This document shows positions 48,501 to 62,371 of a stretch of 64,000 nucleotides of DNA, in pieces. This DNA is from Hevea brasiliensis (Eukaryota; Streptophyta; Magnoliopsida; Malpighiales; Euphorbiaceae). Location: NCBI RefSeq assembly GCF_030052815.1, contig NC_079503.1, positions 45,550,735 through 45,614,734 of the forward strand, in the 5' to 3' direction. Position numbers and translations under genes: made by a program. Each line of letters begins with the position of its first letter. Position 1 is the first letter of the stretch. Below the pieces are notes generated by a model that ran no database searches, was not told the origin of the DNA, and worked only from the letters and a program-made list of their open reading frames with translations.

Positions 48501-51500
48501 AAGAGCACAGAACAACTACCACCGTCCAATATCCTTGTAAGCAAACTTGATCGCAATAGGTTGACTGGACCTAATCTCTCTGATTGGCTAAGAAATTTGA
48601 AACTTGTCCTGAACCTTGAACATATAGGATATGTTCTAGATTTAAATATTCCTGGTCCCTTACCTCCAGAGGCCACTCAAGAGGAACATGAAACTTTAGA
48701 CAAGTGGAAGGAGCATGATATGAGAGCTAAGTGTTACATGCTTGCTTCCTTGAGTAATGAGTTATAGAAGCAGCATGAGAACATGCAGAGTGCGAGTGAG
48801 ATCCTCCTTCACCTACAAGAGTTGTATGGTGAGCACAGTAGGAATGCTAGGTATGAGATATCTAAGCAGCTGTTCCGCATGAGGATGTCTGAGGGACAGA
48901 ATGTTGGGGATCATGTCCACAAGATGATTCGGCTAATTGAGCAGTTGGAACATCTTGACTTCAACATGGATTTCCAACTACAGATGGATTTGATCCTTCA
49001 GTCCCTTCCTGAGACTTTTGGGAATTTTGTGGCAAATTTTCATACGACTAAATGGGAATGCACCTTAGCTAGTTTACTCAACATGTTGGTTATTGCCCAA
49101 AAGAATTTGCGGGGCAATAAAAGAAAAGAGTTAGCTTTGATTGCATCTTCTTCAGCTGGAAAGTCCAACAAGAAGAAAGGCAATAAGAAAAAAAACCTCA
49201 GATTCCTCATCCTTCTAAGAAAATAGCTAAACAGAAAGGGAAGACTAAAGCTGATGGAGGCAAAGGAAAGTGTTTCCACTGCCAGAAGGATGGGCACTGG
49301 AAAAGGAACTACCTAGAGTATCTTGCTTCTCTGAAGGACAAGAAGGATAAACCTTCGGAAGGTATGTCCATATCTTGTTATTTAGATTCTGATGATACTC
49401 ATAGTTCTTCTACAACTTGGATTTTAGATACTGGTGCCAGTTCTCACATTTCTAATGATATGCAGGAACTAGCAAATAGTAGCAGCTTGCGTTCTCAAGA
49501 TGTTAGAGTCCGGATTGGCAATGGTTCAATTGTTGAAGCTTTAGCCATAGGATCTAAATCTTTTTACATGTTTGGACATGTTTTGTGTTTGAATAATATT
49601 TTATATGTACCTGATGCTTTTCAGAACATCATTTCTATATCTAGTTTGACTAGAAATGGCTATGAATTTCAATTCACAAATGATGTTTGCAATATTTATT
49701 TTGAAAATAAATATGTTGGTTCGGGTTATATGAATGAAGGTCTTTAATATTTAGATAATAATGACAAACACAAAATGAATGCAACTGATCTAAATGAATG
49801 CAATGCCATGGTGAAAACCAACTCAAGTTCAAAACATATTTGGCACTTAAGGTTATGTCATGCTGTAGAAGATAGGATTGCAAAATTGGAGAAAATGGGG
49901 ATTCTATCCTCATTGGGCTCTGAGCCTACTCCAACTTATGAATCTTGCCTTCAAGGCAAAATGCCTAGATCACCCTTTGTTGGACAAGGGCTAAGGGCTG
50001 AAAATATTTTGGAGCTAATACATAGTGATGTATGTGGTCCATTTAAGGAAGTGGCTCGAGGCGGTTTTCATTACTTTATTACCTTTACTGATGATAAATC
50101 AAGGTTTGGATATTTATATTTGATGAAATACAAACATGAATCCTTTGAAAAGTTTAAAGAACTTAAATCTGAAGTAGAAAATCAAACAAGAAAGAGTATT
50201 AAAGCTCTTCGAATAGATCGTGGAGGTGAATATTTGAGTATTGAATTTGATGAATACTTGAGAGAGCATGGCATTGTTTCCCAGCTGACTCCTCCAGGAA
50301 CGCCACAGCTAAATGGTGTATCTGAAAGGAGAAATCGTACCCTATTGGATGTGGTACATAGTATGATCAGCTATACAGATATGCCAATCTCCTTTTGGGG
50401 ATTCGTATTAGAATTAGCTTTGTATATTCTGAATAGGATTCCATCAAATCAGTTTCTTCCACACCTTATGAGATATGGCATGGAAGAAAACCAAGTCTTA
50501 AGCATGAAAAGATTTAGGGTGAACACTGATAAATTGGAAACCAGATCAGAAAAGGGTAGATTTATTGCATATCGAAAAGATAGTTTTGGATATTATTTTT
50601 ATTTGCCTACATCACAAAAGGTTGTGGTGAATAGAGATGCTACATTTCTTGAACAACAGTTTGTTCAAGAAGGAGGCAAAGGAAGGCAAATAGAGCTGGA
50701 ATTAGAGATTTCTGACCAATCAATAGATCAGATGGATACAGATCCATCTAGTCAACCTACATCCATTGATGAAACATCTACAGCTGTTCCTTGTAGAACA
50801 ACTAGGGTATCTCACCCACCAGTGAGATATGGTTTCCTTCATGAAGAAAAACAAGAGTTGTCTACTCATGAAGAAGTAGATCATGGAGATGATCCACTTA
50901 CCTATGAAGAAGCTATATTAGATATAGACTCTTCAAAATGGATTGATGCTATGAAATCTAAAATTGATTCCATGTATAAGAATCAAGTTTGGGATCTTGT
51001 TAACCCACCTAAAGGTATTGTACCTATAGGGAACAAATGGGTTTTCAAGAAGAAAATTGGTTTTGATGGAAAGGTAGAGACCTATAAGGCAAGGCTAGTA
51101 GCGAAAGGATTTCGCCAAAGGCAAGGAATCGACTATGAGGAGACTTTCTCGCCTGTTGCCATGCTTAAATCAATTAGGATTCTATTAGCAATAGCTGCAT
51201 ACTATGATTATGAGATTTGACAGATGGATGTCAAAACAACTTTTCTCAATGGATACATTGAAGCAAACATTTTCATGGAACAACCCATGGGTTTTGAATC
51301 CCACGATGGTTCCAAGGTTTGCAAGCTAAAGCGATCCATTTATGGGTTGATGCAAGCTTTGAGGAGTTAGAACATCCGTTTTGATGAAGCCATTAGATCC
51401 TTTGGTTTTATCAAAAATGAGGATGAGCCATGTGTATATAAGAAGGTTAGTGACAGTGCTATCACTTTCCTTGTCTTATATGTGGATGACATACTATTGA

Positions 51501-52465
51501 TGGGTAATGACACAGGTATGTTGACAACTGTAAAGGTATGGTTGTCAAATACATTATCCATGAAAGACTTAGGGGAGGCAACCTATATTCTTGGCATTCG
51601 CATCTACAGAGATAGAGCGAAAGGAATAATTGGTTTATCCCAAAGTCTATACTTGGAAATGGTGTTAAAGAGGTTTAAGATGCTTGATTCCAGGAGAGGA
51701 TTGTTACCAGTGAGACATGGTATCCACCTTTCTAAAGAGATGTCTCTAAAGACACCTGAAGAAAGAGATAAGATGGCCAGGATTCCATATGCTTCGCCTA
51801 TTGGAAGTTTAATGTATGCAATGTTGTGTACTAGGCCGGATATCGCATATACTGTTAGTTTCACTAGCAGGTATCAATCCAATCCAGGTTTGAAACACTG
51901 GATAGCTGTCAAGAATATCCTTAAGTACTTGAGAAGGAATAAAGATTTATTCTTGATCTATGGGAGTGGAGACTTGCAATTGTATGGTTATACTGATTCT
52001 GATTTCCAATCAGATATCGATGATAGAAAGTCTACCTCTGGATATGTGTTCATTTGTAATGGAGGTGCAGTCAGTTGGAAGAGTTCCGAACAGAGCACGA
52101 CTACAGATTCCACTACCGAGGCTGAGTATATTGCTGCATTAGATACTCCAAAGGAAGCTGTTTGGATAAAGAAGTTCGTGACAGAACTTACAGTAGTTCC
52201 TTCCATTGAGTCAGCAGTTCCACTACGCTGTGACAACAATGGAGCAGTCATACAGGCTATGGAACCCAGGTCTCACCAGAAATCCAAACATATAGAAAGG
52301 CGCTACCACATTATCAAAGAAATAATTGGACGAGGCGATGTAGCCATGCAAAAAATAGCATCAGCTGAAAATTTAGATGATCCATTCACTAAGCCTATGT
52401 CACAGACTCAGCTAGACCGACATCTTGAGAAGATGGTTCTAAGATATTGTAATGAATGGCTCTAG
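48501..52465 (+). pseudogene. C10 copia gag-pol polyprotein, degenerate
   Basis: The start codon is AAG at 48501 instead of ATG. Gag runs to about 49350 with a TAG at 48765-48767 (CAG originally) and a one-base deletion in an A run near 49190; the knuckle has lost a cysteine (CFHCQKDGHWKRNY). Protease DTGASSH is intact near 49430. Stop TAT to TAA at 49745-49747. Integrase and the start of RT are open at 49775-51220 (RSDRG changed to RIDRG), except for an out-of-frame patch at about 50449-50520. Stops follow at 51218-51220 and near 51370. YVDD at 51479-51490. RT end and RNase H are open at 51482-52465 (YTDSDFQSDIDDRKSTSGYVF) with the natural TAG at 52463-52465. Confidence 0.95.
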
Positions 52466-52479
52466 TGCTAGTGGGAGAT
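52466..52479 (+). other. C10 polypurine tract region
   Basis: TGCTAGTGGGAGAT, 14 bases between pol stop and 3' LTR, with the GTGGGAGA purine run. Confidence 0.78.
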
Positions 52480-54588
52480 TGTTAGTAGTATGCCCTAGAG
52501 CATATCATTTAGTATGTTTCTTGTACAGGTTTTTATTAATAAAAGGCATTTTCACTTTTCCGTTTACATAAGATATTTATGTGTAATAGAGAAGGTCCAT
52601 TGATATTTTGTTAGAAATTCTATTTTTAAGTTGTTAAGAATATGAGTGACAGTATTTCTAGTACAAAGTATCATAAATAGGTTCACAATCGAGGATACTT
52701 CATAATAAGGACATGACTTATCCAGAAAGATTGTATTCATGTTTGTTTCCAAGTTATTTATATGAGATATAAATAAGATGGAATGGTGAGTCTCATGCCA
52801 TATGACAAACATGATAGGCACTTATAAATGATAAGTAGGCCAAATAGTGACAATTATGACAAGCACATGGAGATTACTCTTGTCAATGTTTTGTCATAAA
52901 TCATATCAGTGCATATAATCTTTAGACCTGAGATAGCACAGTTATCTTGTCTATAGATAGTTTGAGTTTGATACAGCTTTCATACTTGTACTGTGTATGG
53001 GTATATGGGCTTGTGTTGGCTCCTACTAGTTATATATGGAGGTAGGTGTTGATCAAGATGGAATCTGTTCCTCTAAGTAAATATAGATAAAATCCTATGT
53101 TCATTTAATTGTTCTTGATGTTTCAAGTTCCTCGCCAGGACAGATAGATTTAATCAGAAAATAGTTTCTGATGAGAAAATCTTTTTAATCAAGAACTGAA
53201 ATTAAAAGAGAACACAATATTCATTGCAAATGGAGTGTGACATAAACCATGACTCCAGCTTTAGTTGGGATTTTATAACAGAGAGATTATACTGCATGGT
53301 AACATATGATTATAGGTTCATTTAAGGTAAACCTTATTACTAATTGGGTGGCGATGGCATGCTATGCTAGGTGTTAACCATGGTCTTTGAGGTGCATAAA
53401 ATGATTTAGAGAAATCATTTATAGTAAGAAAGAGTTCTGATGATATTAAGAGTTGATATCATATCACATTGCCAATTAGTGATGAGCCTAGTAAGTCACA
53501 CACATACACAAGTTATCACCTAATTAAATATGATTTAATTAATTAATTAAAGAGTTTAGTTGATTAATTAAATAGGTTTGGTTTGCAATTAGATTGCAAA
53601 GTCCCTAGCATAACTTGAAATCAAATCTAGATTATTAGATGTACAGTATAAGTTAAATTTATATTTAAAGTATTTAAATATGAATTTAATTAATGAGAAA
53701 TTAATTTATAAAGATTAATTAATTAATTTATATTTGATATAAATTGATTAGAAGAAGAGAAATAATTATTTAGGGTTGAGAACTCAAAATTAAGACACAT
53801 GGGGCATTTTGGTTTTTTCACAGGGTGACATGTGGCACCATGAGATGGTGAATCATGGCATTACACATAAGCTTGCCAAATGTCTTTTAATCATGTAAGA
53901 TAATTAAAATTAAGATTAAATATAGGTTTGACACTTAGCACAATGTGATTGGGTCAATTAAACCTAGAACCAATCAGAGGGTGACATGTGGCAAGGGTTT
54001 AATATGTTAACCTAGCTATATAAGTGTTGTTATGAATTAAAAATAACACAACCAGTAGCTCCTCATCCTTGGTGCTGGCACCCAAGAGTCTCCCTTCTCT
54101 TTCTCTTCATCAATCATCTATTCCAAGAGATTAGCAAACAATCTCTTGAATTAAAAATACTAGAAATCTTTTCTAGTGTCCTGTTTACATCTTTAATCTC
54201 TTAAAAGGCAGAACTTAATTTTCTAAATAATAGAAAAAGCTTTAGAAGTTGTTCAAGGGCTGCCATTGGTGTTCTTGGTGTGGAAAAGCTAGAGGGACAA
54301 CATTTGGTGTCTTGAAGACGAATCTTAAAGGCGCAAATACACTGTAGTGCATCAAGAGGTTAGTGTGTTTGTTCTTAATTTAATCTAGGATTTTAAAATT
54401 AATCTGATTAATTCTAAAATCTTAAATGGCAAATACAGATCCAAAAACATATTAAAAGATTTTTAATATGTTGTTTATCATTGAAATCAAATAGATAAAA
54501 ATAAATCTTGCATGATGCATGTGACCCTAGGTGAAAATTTTTTAATTCAATAGTGTAAACTTGTGTTTTTCATGCTTCCACTCCTTCA
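52480..54588 (+). repeat. C10 3' LTR
   Basis: 2109 bp, TGTTAGTAGTATGCCC to CACTCCTTCA. It keeps the segment lost from its 5' partner. Antisense 85-codon ORF intact at 52564-52821. TATA box CTATATAAG near 54016. Confidence 0.95.
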
Positions 54589-56196
54589 GCTTCTTGGGTG
54601 GCGGCACCAAAGATATCAGCTGCTGGTTGTATTGTTTTCTTTTCATAACAATACTTATATAGATAGGTCAACAAATAAAACCCTTGCCACATGTCACCCT
54701 CTGGTTGGTTCTAGGTTTAATTGACACAATCACATTGTGCCAAGTGTCAAACCTATATTTAATCTTAATTTTAATCATCTTACATGATTAAAAGACATTT
54801 TGCAAGCTTATTTATAGTGCCATGTATCACCATCTCATGGTGCCGCATGTCACCCTGTGAAATGACCAAATGCCACTGTGTCTTAATTTTGAGTTCTAAA
54901 CCCAAAATAATTATTTCTCTTCTTCTAATCAACTTATATCAAATATAAATTAATTAATTAATCTCTATTAATTAATTTCTCATTAGCAAAATTCATATTT
55001 AAACACTTTAAATATAAATTTAAGTTATACTATACATCCAATAATCTAGATTTGGTTTCAAGCCATGCTAGGGACTTTGTAATCTAATTGCAAACCAAAC
55101 ATATTTAATTAATCAATTAAACTCTTTAATTAATTAATTAAATCATATTTAATTAGGTGATTACTTGTATATATGTGTGACTTACTAGGCTCATCACTAA
55201 TTGGCAATGAGACATGATATCAACTCTTAATATCATCAGAACTCTTTCTTACCATAAATGATTTCTCTAAATCATTTTATGCACCTCATAGACCATGATT
55301 AACACTTAGCATAGTAGGCCATGGCCACCCAATCAGTAATAAGGTTTACCTTAAATGAACCTATAATCATATGTTACCATGCTTTAGAATCTCTCCATTA
55401 CAAAATCCCAACTCAAGCTGGAGTCATGGTTTATGTCAAACTCTATTTGCTATGAATATTATGTTTTCTTTTAATTCCAGTTCTTGATTAAAAGATTTTC
55501 TTATCAGAAATTCTTTTTTGATTAAATCTATCTGTCCTGGCTAGAAACTTGAAACATCAAGAATAATTAAATGAACATAGGATTTTATCCCTATTTACTT
55601 AGAGGAACAGATTCCATCTTGATCAACACCCACCTCCATATATAACTAGTAGGAGCCAACACATGCCCATATACCCATACACAGTATAAGTATGAAAGCA
55701 GTATCAAACTCAAACCACCTATATACAAGATAACTGTGCCATCTCATGTTTAATGATTATATGCACTGATATAATTTATGACAATACATTGACAAGAGTA
55801 AACTCTATGTGATCGTCATAAGTGTTATTAGTTTGGCCTACTTATCATGTATAAGTGCCTATCATGTTTGTTATATGGCATGAGATTCATCATTCCATCT
55901 TATTTATATCTCATATAAGTAACTTGGGAACAAATATGAATACAATATTTCTAGATAAGTCATGTTCTTATAATGAAGTATCCTCGATTGTGAACCTATT
56001 TATGATACTTTGTACTAGAAATACTGTCACTCATATTCTTAACAACTTAAGAATAGAATTTCTAACAAAATATCAATGGACCTTTTCTATTACACATAAA
56101 TATATTATATAAATGAAAAAGTGGAAATACCTTTTATTAATAAAAACATATACAAGATACATACTAAATGATATGCTCAAGGGCATACTACTAACA
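54589..56196 (-). repeat. C9 3' LTR, proximal piece
   Basis: Remainder of the LTR broken by C10. It starts on the minus strand at 56196 with TGTTAGTAGTATGCCC and abuts the C9 internal region, whose purine tract and pol stop lie just to the right. Antisense ORF at 55855-56112. Confidence 0.93.
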
Positions 56197-56210
56197 ATCT
56201 TCCACTATCA
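56197..56210 (-). other. C9 polypurine tract region
   Basis: The minus strand reads TGATAGTGGAAGAT before the LTR, a degraded form of the family tract (GTGGGAGA to GTGGAAGA). Confidence 0.7.
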
Positions 56211-59200
56211 CTAGAGCCATTCATTACAATATTTTAGACCCATCTTCTCAAGATATGGGTCTAGCTGAGTCTGTGACATAGGCTTAGTGAATGGATCAGC
56301 TGGATTTTCATCTGATGCTATTTTCTACATGGCTACATCGCCTTGCCCAACTATTTTTCTATTAATGTGGTAGCGCATTTCTATGTGTTTGGATTTCTGG
56401 TGAGACCTAGGTTCCTTAGCCTCTATGACTGCTTCATTGTTGTCACAGTAAAGTGGAATTGCTGACTCAATTGAAGGAACTACTAACTCAATGAAAGGAA
56501 CTACTGCAAGTTCTGTCACGAACTTCTTTATCCAAATAGCTTCCTTTGCAGCATCTGATGCAGCAATATGCTCAGCCTCGGTAGTGAAATCTGCAGTCGT
56601 ACTCTGTTTGGAACTCTTCCAATTGACTGGACCTCCATTACAAATGAACACATATCCAGAGGTAGACTTTCTATCATCGATATCTGATTGGAAATCAGAA
56701 TCAATATAACTATCCAATTGCAAGTCTCCACCTCTATAGATCAAGAATAAATCCTTAGTTCTTCTCAAGTACTTAAGGATATTCTTAACAGCTATTCAGT
56801 GTTCCAAACCTGGATTGGATTGATATCTGCTAGTTAAATTAACAGCATATGTAATATCCGGCCTAGTACACAACATTGCATAGATCAAACTTCCAATAGC
56901 CGAAGCATATGGAATCCTGGCCATCTTATCTCTTTCTTTAGGTGTCTTTGGAAACTTCTCTTTAGAAAGGTGGATACTATGTCTCACTGGTAATAATCCT
57001 CTCTTGGAATCAAGCATGTTAAACCTCTTTAACACCTTTCCAAGTATAGACTTTGGGATAAACCAATTATTCTTTTTGCTCTATCTCTATAGATGCGAAT
57101 TCCAAGAATATAGGTTGCCTCCCCTAAGTCTTTCATGGAGAATGTATTTGACAACCATACCTTTACAGTTGTCAACATACTTGTGTCATTACCCACCAAT
57201 AGTATGTCATCCACACATAAGACAAGGAAAGTGATAGCACTGTCACTAACCTTCTTATATACAGATGGCTCATCCTCATTTTTGATAAAACCAAATGATT
57301 TAATGGCTTCATCAAAATGGATATTCCAACTCCTCGAAGCTTGTTTCAACCCATAAATGGATCGCTTTAGCTTGCATACCTTGGAACCATCTTGGGATTC
57401 AAAACCCCTAGGTTGTTCCATGAAAATGTTTTCTTCAATGTATCCATTGAGAAAAGCTGTTTGAACATCCATTTGCCAAATCTCATAATCATAATATGCA
57501 GCTATTGCTAATAGAATCCTAATTGATTTAAGCATGGCAACAGGCAAAAAAGTCTCCTTATAGTCGATTCCTTGCCTTTGGCGAAACCCTTTCGCTACTA
57601 GCCTTGCCTTATAGGTCTCTACCTTTCCATCAGAACCAATTTTCTTCTTAAAAACCCATTTGTTCCCTATAATACAATACCTTCAGGTGGGTCAACAAGA
57701 TCCCAAACTTGATTCTTATACATGGAATCAATCTCGGATTTCATAGCATCAATCCATTTTGAAAAGTCTATATTTGATATAGCTTCTTCATAGGTAAGTG
57801 GATCATCTCCATTATCTACTTCTTCATGAGTATATAAATCTTGTTCTTCTTCATGAAGGAAACCATAACTCACTGGTGGGTGACATACCTTGGTTATTCT
57901 ACGAGGAACAGCTGTAGATGTTTCATCAATGGTTGTAGGTTGACTAGATGGATCTATATCCATTTGATCTGTTAGTTGGTCAGAATTCTACAATTCTAAC
58001 TCTATTTTCCTTCCTTTGCCTCCTTCTTGAACAAACTATTATTCAAGAAATGTGACATCTCTGCTTATCACAACCTTTTGTGAAGTAGGCAAATAAAAAT
58101 AATATCCAAAACTATCTTTTAGATATCCAACAAATTGACCTTTTTCTGATATAGTTTCCAATTTATCAGTGTTCAGCTTTTTGATATAAGCTAGACAACC
58201 CCAAATCTTAACATGCTTAAGACTCAATTTTCTTGTATGCCATATCTCATAAGGTGTGGAAGAAACAGATTTTGATGGATTCCTATTCAAAATATACAAA
58301 CTGATTCTAATGCAAATCCCCAAAAGGAGATTGGCATATTAGTATAGCTCATCTTACTACGTACCATATCCAATAGGGTATGATTTCTCCTTTTAGATAC
58401 ACCATTCAGCTGTGGCATTCCTGGAGGAGGCAGCTGGGAAACAATGCCGTGCTCTCTCAAGTATTTATCAAATTCAGTACTCAAATATTCACCTCTACGA
58501 TATAATCAAAGAGCTTTAATACTCTTTCCTATTTGATTTCTTACTTCAGATTTAAATTCTTTGAACTTTTCAAAGGATTCATGTTTGTATTTCATCAAAT
58601 ACAAATACCCAAACCTTAATTTATCATAAGAAGGTAATAAAATAATGAAAGCCACCTCTAGCGATTTCTTTAAATGGACCACATACATCACTATATATTA
58701 GCTCTAAAATATTTTCAGCTCTTAGCCCTTATCCAACAAAGGGTAATCTAGTCATTTTGGCCTAAAGGCAAGATTCACAAGTTTGAGTAGGCTCAGAGCC
58801 CAATGAGGATAAAATCCTCATTTTCTCCAATTTTGCAATCCTATCTTCTACAACATGACATAACCTTAAGTGCCAAATATATTTCAAACTTGAGTTGGTT
58901 TTCAACATGGCATTACATTCTTTTAGATCACTTGCATTCATTTTGTATTCGTCATTATTATCCAAATAATAAAGACCATCATTCATATAACCCAAACCAA
59001 CATATTTATTTCCAAAATAAATATTGCAAACATCATCTATGAACTGAAATTCATAGCCATTTCTAGTCAAACTAGATATAGAAATGATGTTTCTAAAAGC
59101 ATCAGGTACATATAAAATATTATCCAAACACAAAATATGTCCAGACATGTAAAAAGATTTAGATCCTATGGCTAAAGCTTCAACAGTTGAGCCATTGCCA

Positions 59201-59991
59201 ATCCGGAGTCTAACATCTCGAGAATGCAAGCTGCAACTATTGCTTGTTCCTGCATATCATTAGAAATGTGAGAACTGGCACCAGTATCTAAAACCCAAGC
59301 TGTAGATGAACTATGAGTATCATCAGAATCTAAATAACAAGTTATGGACATACCTTCCTAAGAGGTATCCTTCTTGCCCTTCAGAGAAGCAAGATACTCT
59401 GGGCAGTTCCTTTTCCAGTGTCCATCCTTCTAGCAATGGAAACACTTTCCTTTGCCTCCATCAGCTTTAGTCTTCCCTTTCTGTTTAGCTATTTTCTTGG
59501 AAGGACAAGGAATCTGAAGTTTCTTTTTCTTATTGCCCTTCTTCTTAATGGACTTTCTAGCAGAAGAATATGAAATCAAAGCTACCTCTTTTCCTTTATT
59601 GCCAGGCATATTCTTTTGGGCAATCATCAGCATATTGAGTAAACCAGCTAAGGTGCATTCCTGTTTAGTCATATGGAAATTTGTCACAAAATTCCCAAAA
59701 GATTCAAGAAGGGACTAAAGGATCAAATCCGTCTGCAGTTGGAAATCCATGTTAAAGTCAAGATGTTCCAGCTGCTCAATTAGCTGAATCATCTTGTGGA
59801 CATGATCCCCAACATTCTGTCCCTTAGACATTCTCATGCGGAACAACTGCCTAGATATCTCATACCTAGCATTCCTGCTGTGCTCACCATACAACTTTTA
59901 TAGATGAAGGAGGATCTCACTAGCATTCTGCATGTTTTCATGCTGCTTCTGTAACTCATTACTCATGGAAGCAAGCATGTAACACATAGTT
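56211..59991 (-). pseudogene. C9 copia gag-pol, main part
   Basis: Minus-strand polyprotein ending at TAG 56211-56213. From the gag side: gag to about 59380, with the second zinc-knuckle Cys codon pair changed by a stop near 59432; protease DTGASSH near 59280; integrase 59229-58039 in pieces (HLRLCH, RNQIGKSIKAL, NGVSKRRN), with stops near 58760, 58500 and elsewhere; RT 57963-57029 with CVDDILLVG, where the first residue of YVDD is Cys; RNase H 57035-56325 (DIDDRKSTSGYVF, CDNNEAV). A short extra segment (a near-repeat of VVPFIE and VVPSIE) is duplicated at about 56470-56505. The late stop near 56322 is CAG to TAG. The gag 5' end continues at 62143. Confidence 0.93.
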
Positions 59992-62142
59992 TGAAGGAGC
60001 AGAAGCGTGAAAAACACAATTTTATATTGAATTCAAAAATTTTTACCTAGGGTCACATTCATCATCCAAGATTTATTTTTATCTATTTGATTTCAATGAT
60101 AAACAATATATTAAAACTCTTTTAATATGTTTTTGGATCTATATTTGCTATTTAAGATTTTAAATTTAATCAGATTAATTTTAGAATCCTAGATTAAATC
60201 AAGAACAAACACACTAACGTCTTAATGCACTGCAGTGTATTTGCGCCTTTGAGATGCATCTTCAGGACACCAGATGTTGTCCCTCTAGCTTGTTCACACC
60301 AAGAACACCTATGGCAGCCCTTGAATAGCTTCTAAAGCTTTTTCTATGAATTAGAAAATCAAGTTCTGCCTTTTAAAATATTAAAGATGTAAACAGGACA
60401 CTAGAAACAATTTCTAGTATTTTTTAATTCAAGAGATTGTTTGCTAATCTCTTGGAATAGATGTGAGATGAAGAGAAAGAGAAGGGGAAGCCTCTTAGGT
60501 GGCAGCACCGAGGTTATTTGCTACTGGTTGTGTTATTTTCTTTTCATAACAACACTTACATAGCTAGGTCAACACATTAAACCCTTGCCACATGTCACCC
60601 TCTGATTGGTTCTAGGTTTAATTGACCCAATCACATTGTGCCAAGTGTCAAACCTATATTTAATCTTAATTTTAATCATCTTATATGATAAAAAGACATT
60701 TGGTAAGCTTATGTATAGTGCCATGTGTTACCATCTCATGGTGCCACATGTCACCCTGTGAAATGACCAAAATACCCCTGTGTCTTAATTTTGAGTTCTT
60801 AACCCAAAATAATTATTTCTCTTCTTCTAATCAATTTATATCAAATATGAATCAATTAATTAATCTTTATTAATTAATCTCTCATTAATTAATTTCATAT
60901 TTAAACACTTTAAATATAAATTTAACTTATACTGTACATCCAATAACCTAGATTTGGTTTCAAGTCATGCTAGGGACTTTGCAATCTAATTGCAAACCAA
61001 ACCTATTTAATTAATCAATTAAGCTCTTTAATTAATTAATTAAATCATATTTAATTAATCAATTAAACTCTTTAATTAATTAATTAAATCATATTTAATT
61101 AGGTGATTACTTGTGTATGTGTGTGACTTACTAGGCTCATCACTAATTGGTAATGAGACATGACATCAACTCTTAATATCATCAGAACTCTTTCTTACCA
61201 TAAATGATTTCTCTAAATCATTTTATGCACCTCATAGACCATGGTTAACACCTAGCATAGCATGCCATGGCCACGCAATCAGTAATAAGGTTTACCTTAA
61301 ATGAACCTATAATCATATGTTACCATGTACTAGAATCTCTCTGTTACAAAATCCCAACTCAAGCTGGAGTCATGGTTTATGTCAAACTCCATTTGCTATG
61401 AATATTATGTTCTCTTTTAATTTCAGTTCTTGATTAAAAAGATATTTCTCATCAGAAACTCTTTCTGAATAAATCTATCTGTCCTGGCCAGGAACTTGAA
61501 ACATCAAGAATAATTAAATGAACATAGGATTTTATCTCTATTTACTTAGAGGAATAGATTCTATCTTGATCAACACCTACCTCCATATATAACTAGTAGG
61601 AGCCAACACATGCCCATATACCCATACACAGTACAAGTATGAAAGCAATATCAAACTCAAACCGCCTATACACAAGATAACTGTGCTATCTCAGGTCTAA
61701 AGATTATATGCACTAATATGATTTATGACAAAACATTGACAAGAGTAAACTCCATGTGCTTGTCATAAGTGTCACTGGTTCGGCCTATTTATCATGTATA
61801 AGTGCCTATCATGTTTGTTATATGGCATGAGACTCACCATTCCATCTTATTTATATCTCATATAAATAACTTGGGAACAAACATGAATACAATCTTTTTG
61901 GATAAGTCATGTCCTTATTATGAAGTATCCACGACTGTGAACCAATTTATGATACTTTGTGCTAGAAATACTGTCACTCATATTCTTAATAACTTAAGAA
62001 TAGAATTTCTAATAAAATATCAATGGACCTTTTCTATTACACATAAATATATTATGTAAAAGGAAAAGTGGAAATGCCTTTTATTAATAAAAACGTGTAC
62101 AAGATAATACTAAATGATATGCTCTAGGGCATACTACTAACA
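59992..62142 (-). repeat. C11: solo copia LTR in C9 gag
   Basis: 2151 bp, minus strand, TGTTAGTAGTATGCCC (62142) to CTCCTTCA (59992). Target duplication TAGTT (59987-59991) and TAGCT (62143-62147), one change; other copies read TTAGCTCTCAT here, confirming insertion into gag. The extra length over other copies equals a 44-bp tandem duplication at 61006-61093. Antisense ORF intact at 61802-62059. It arose by LTR-LTR recombination of a full element. Confidence 0.95.
61006..61093 (-). repeat. 44-bp tandem duplication in C11 LTR
   Basis: Two units (61006-61049 and 61050-61093), identical except for one base (AAGCTC against AAACTC). Each unit carries the AT-rich inverted repeat TTTAATTAATCAATTAA / TTAATTAATTAAA that other LTRs have once. 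Confidence 0.9.
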
Positions 62143-62371
62143 TAGCTCTCATACCATGTTCCTTCCACTTGTCCAAAGTTTCATGTTCCTCTGGAGTGGC
62201 CTCTATAGGTAAGGGACCAGGAACATTTGTGTCTAGAACATATCCTATATGTTCAAGGTTCAGGATAAGTTTCAAATTTCTTAGCCAATCAAAGAGATTA
62301 GGTCCTGTCAACCTATTGCGATCAAGTATGCTTGCAAGGATATTGGATGGTGGTGGTTGTTCTGTGCTCAT
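62143..62371 (-). pseudogene. C9 copia gag, 5' piece
   Basis: The gag N-terminus from the ATG at 62369-62371 (MSTEQPPPSNIL, SDRNRLTGPN-like, IGYVLDTNVPGPLP), open until the C11 LTR, into which the frame reads for about 20 unrelated residues. This is the least damaged gag start of the family in the window. Confidence 0.9.

Larger units (their letters stand above)
44830..54588 (+). mobile_element. C10: complete Ty1/copia retrotransposon
   Basis: A 9,759-bp element inserted in the 3' LTR of C9, opposite orientation. LTRs at 44830-46762 and 52480-54588, primer site, leader, gag-pol and purine tract are all present. The target duplication is GCTTT (44825-44829) and GCTTC (54589-54593), one mismatch; the sequence beyond it (TTGGGTGGCGGCACC) continues the C9 LTR as in C11. 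Not autonomous: the gag start is lost and there are stops and frameshifts. Confidence 0.96.
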
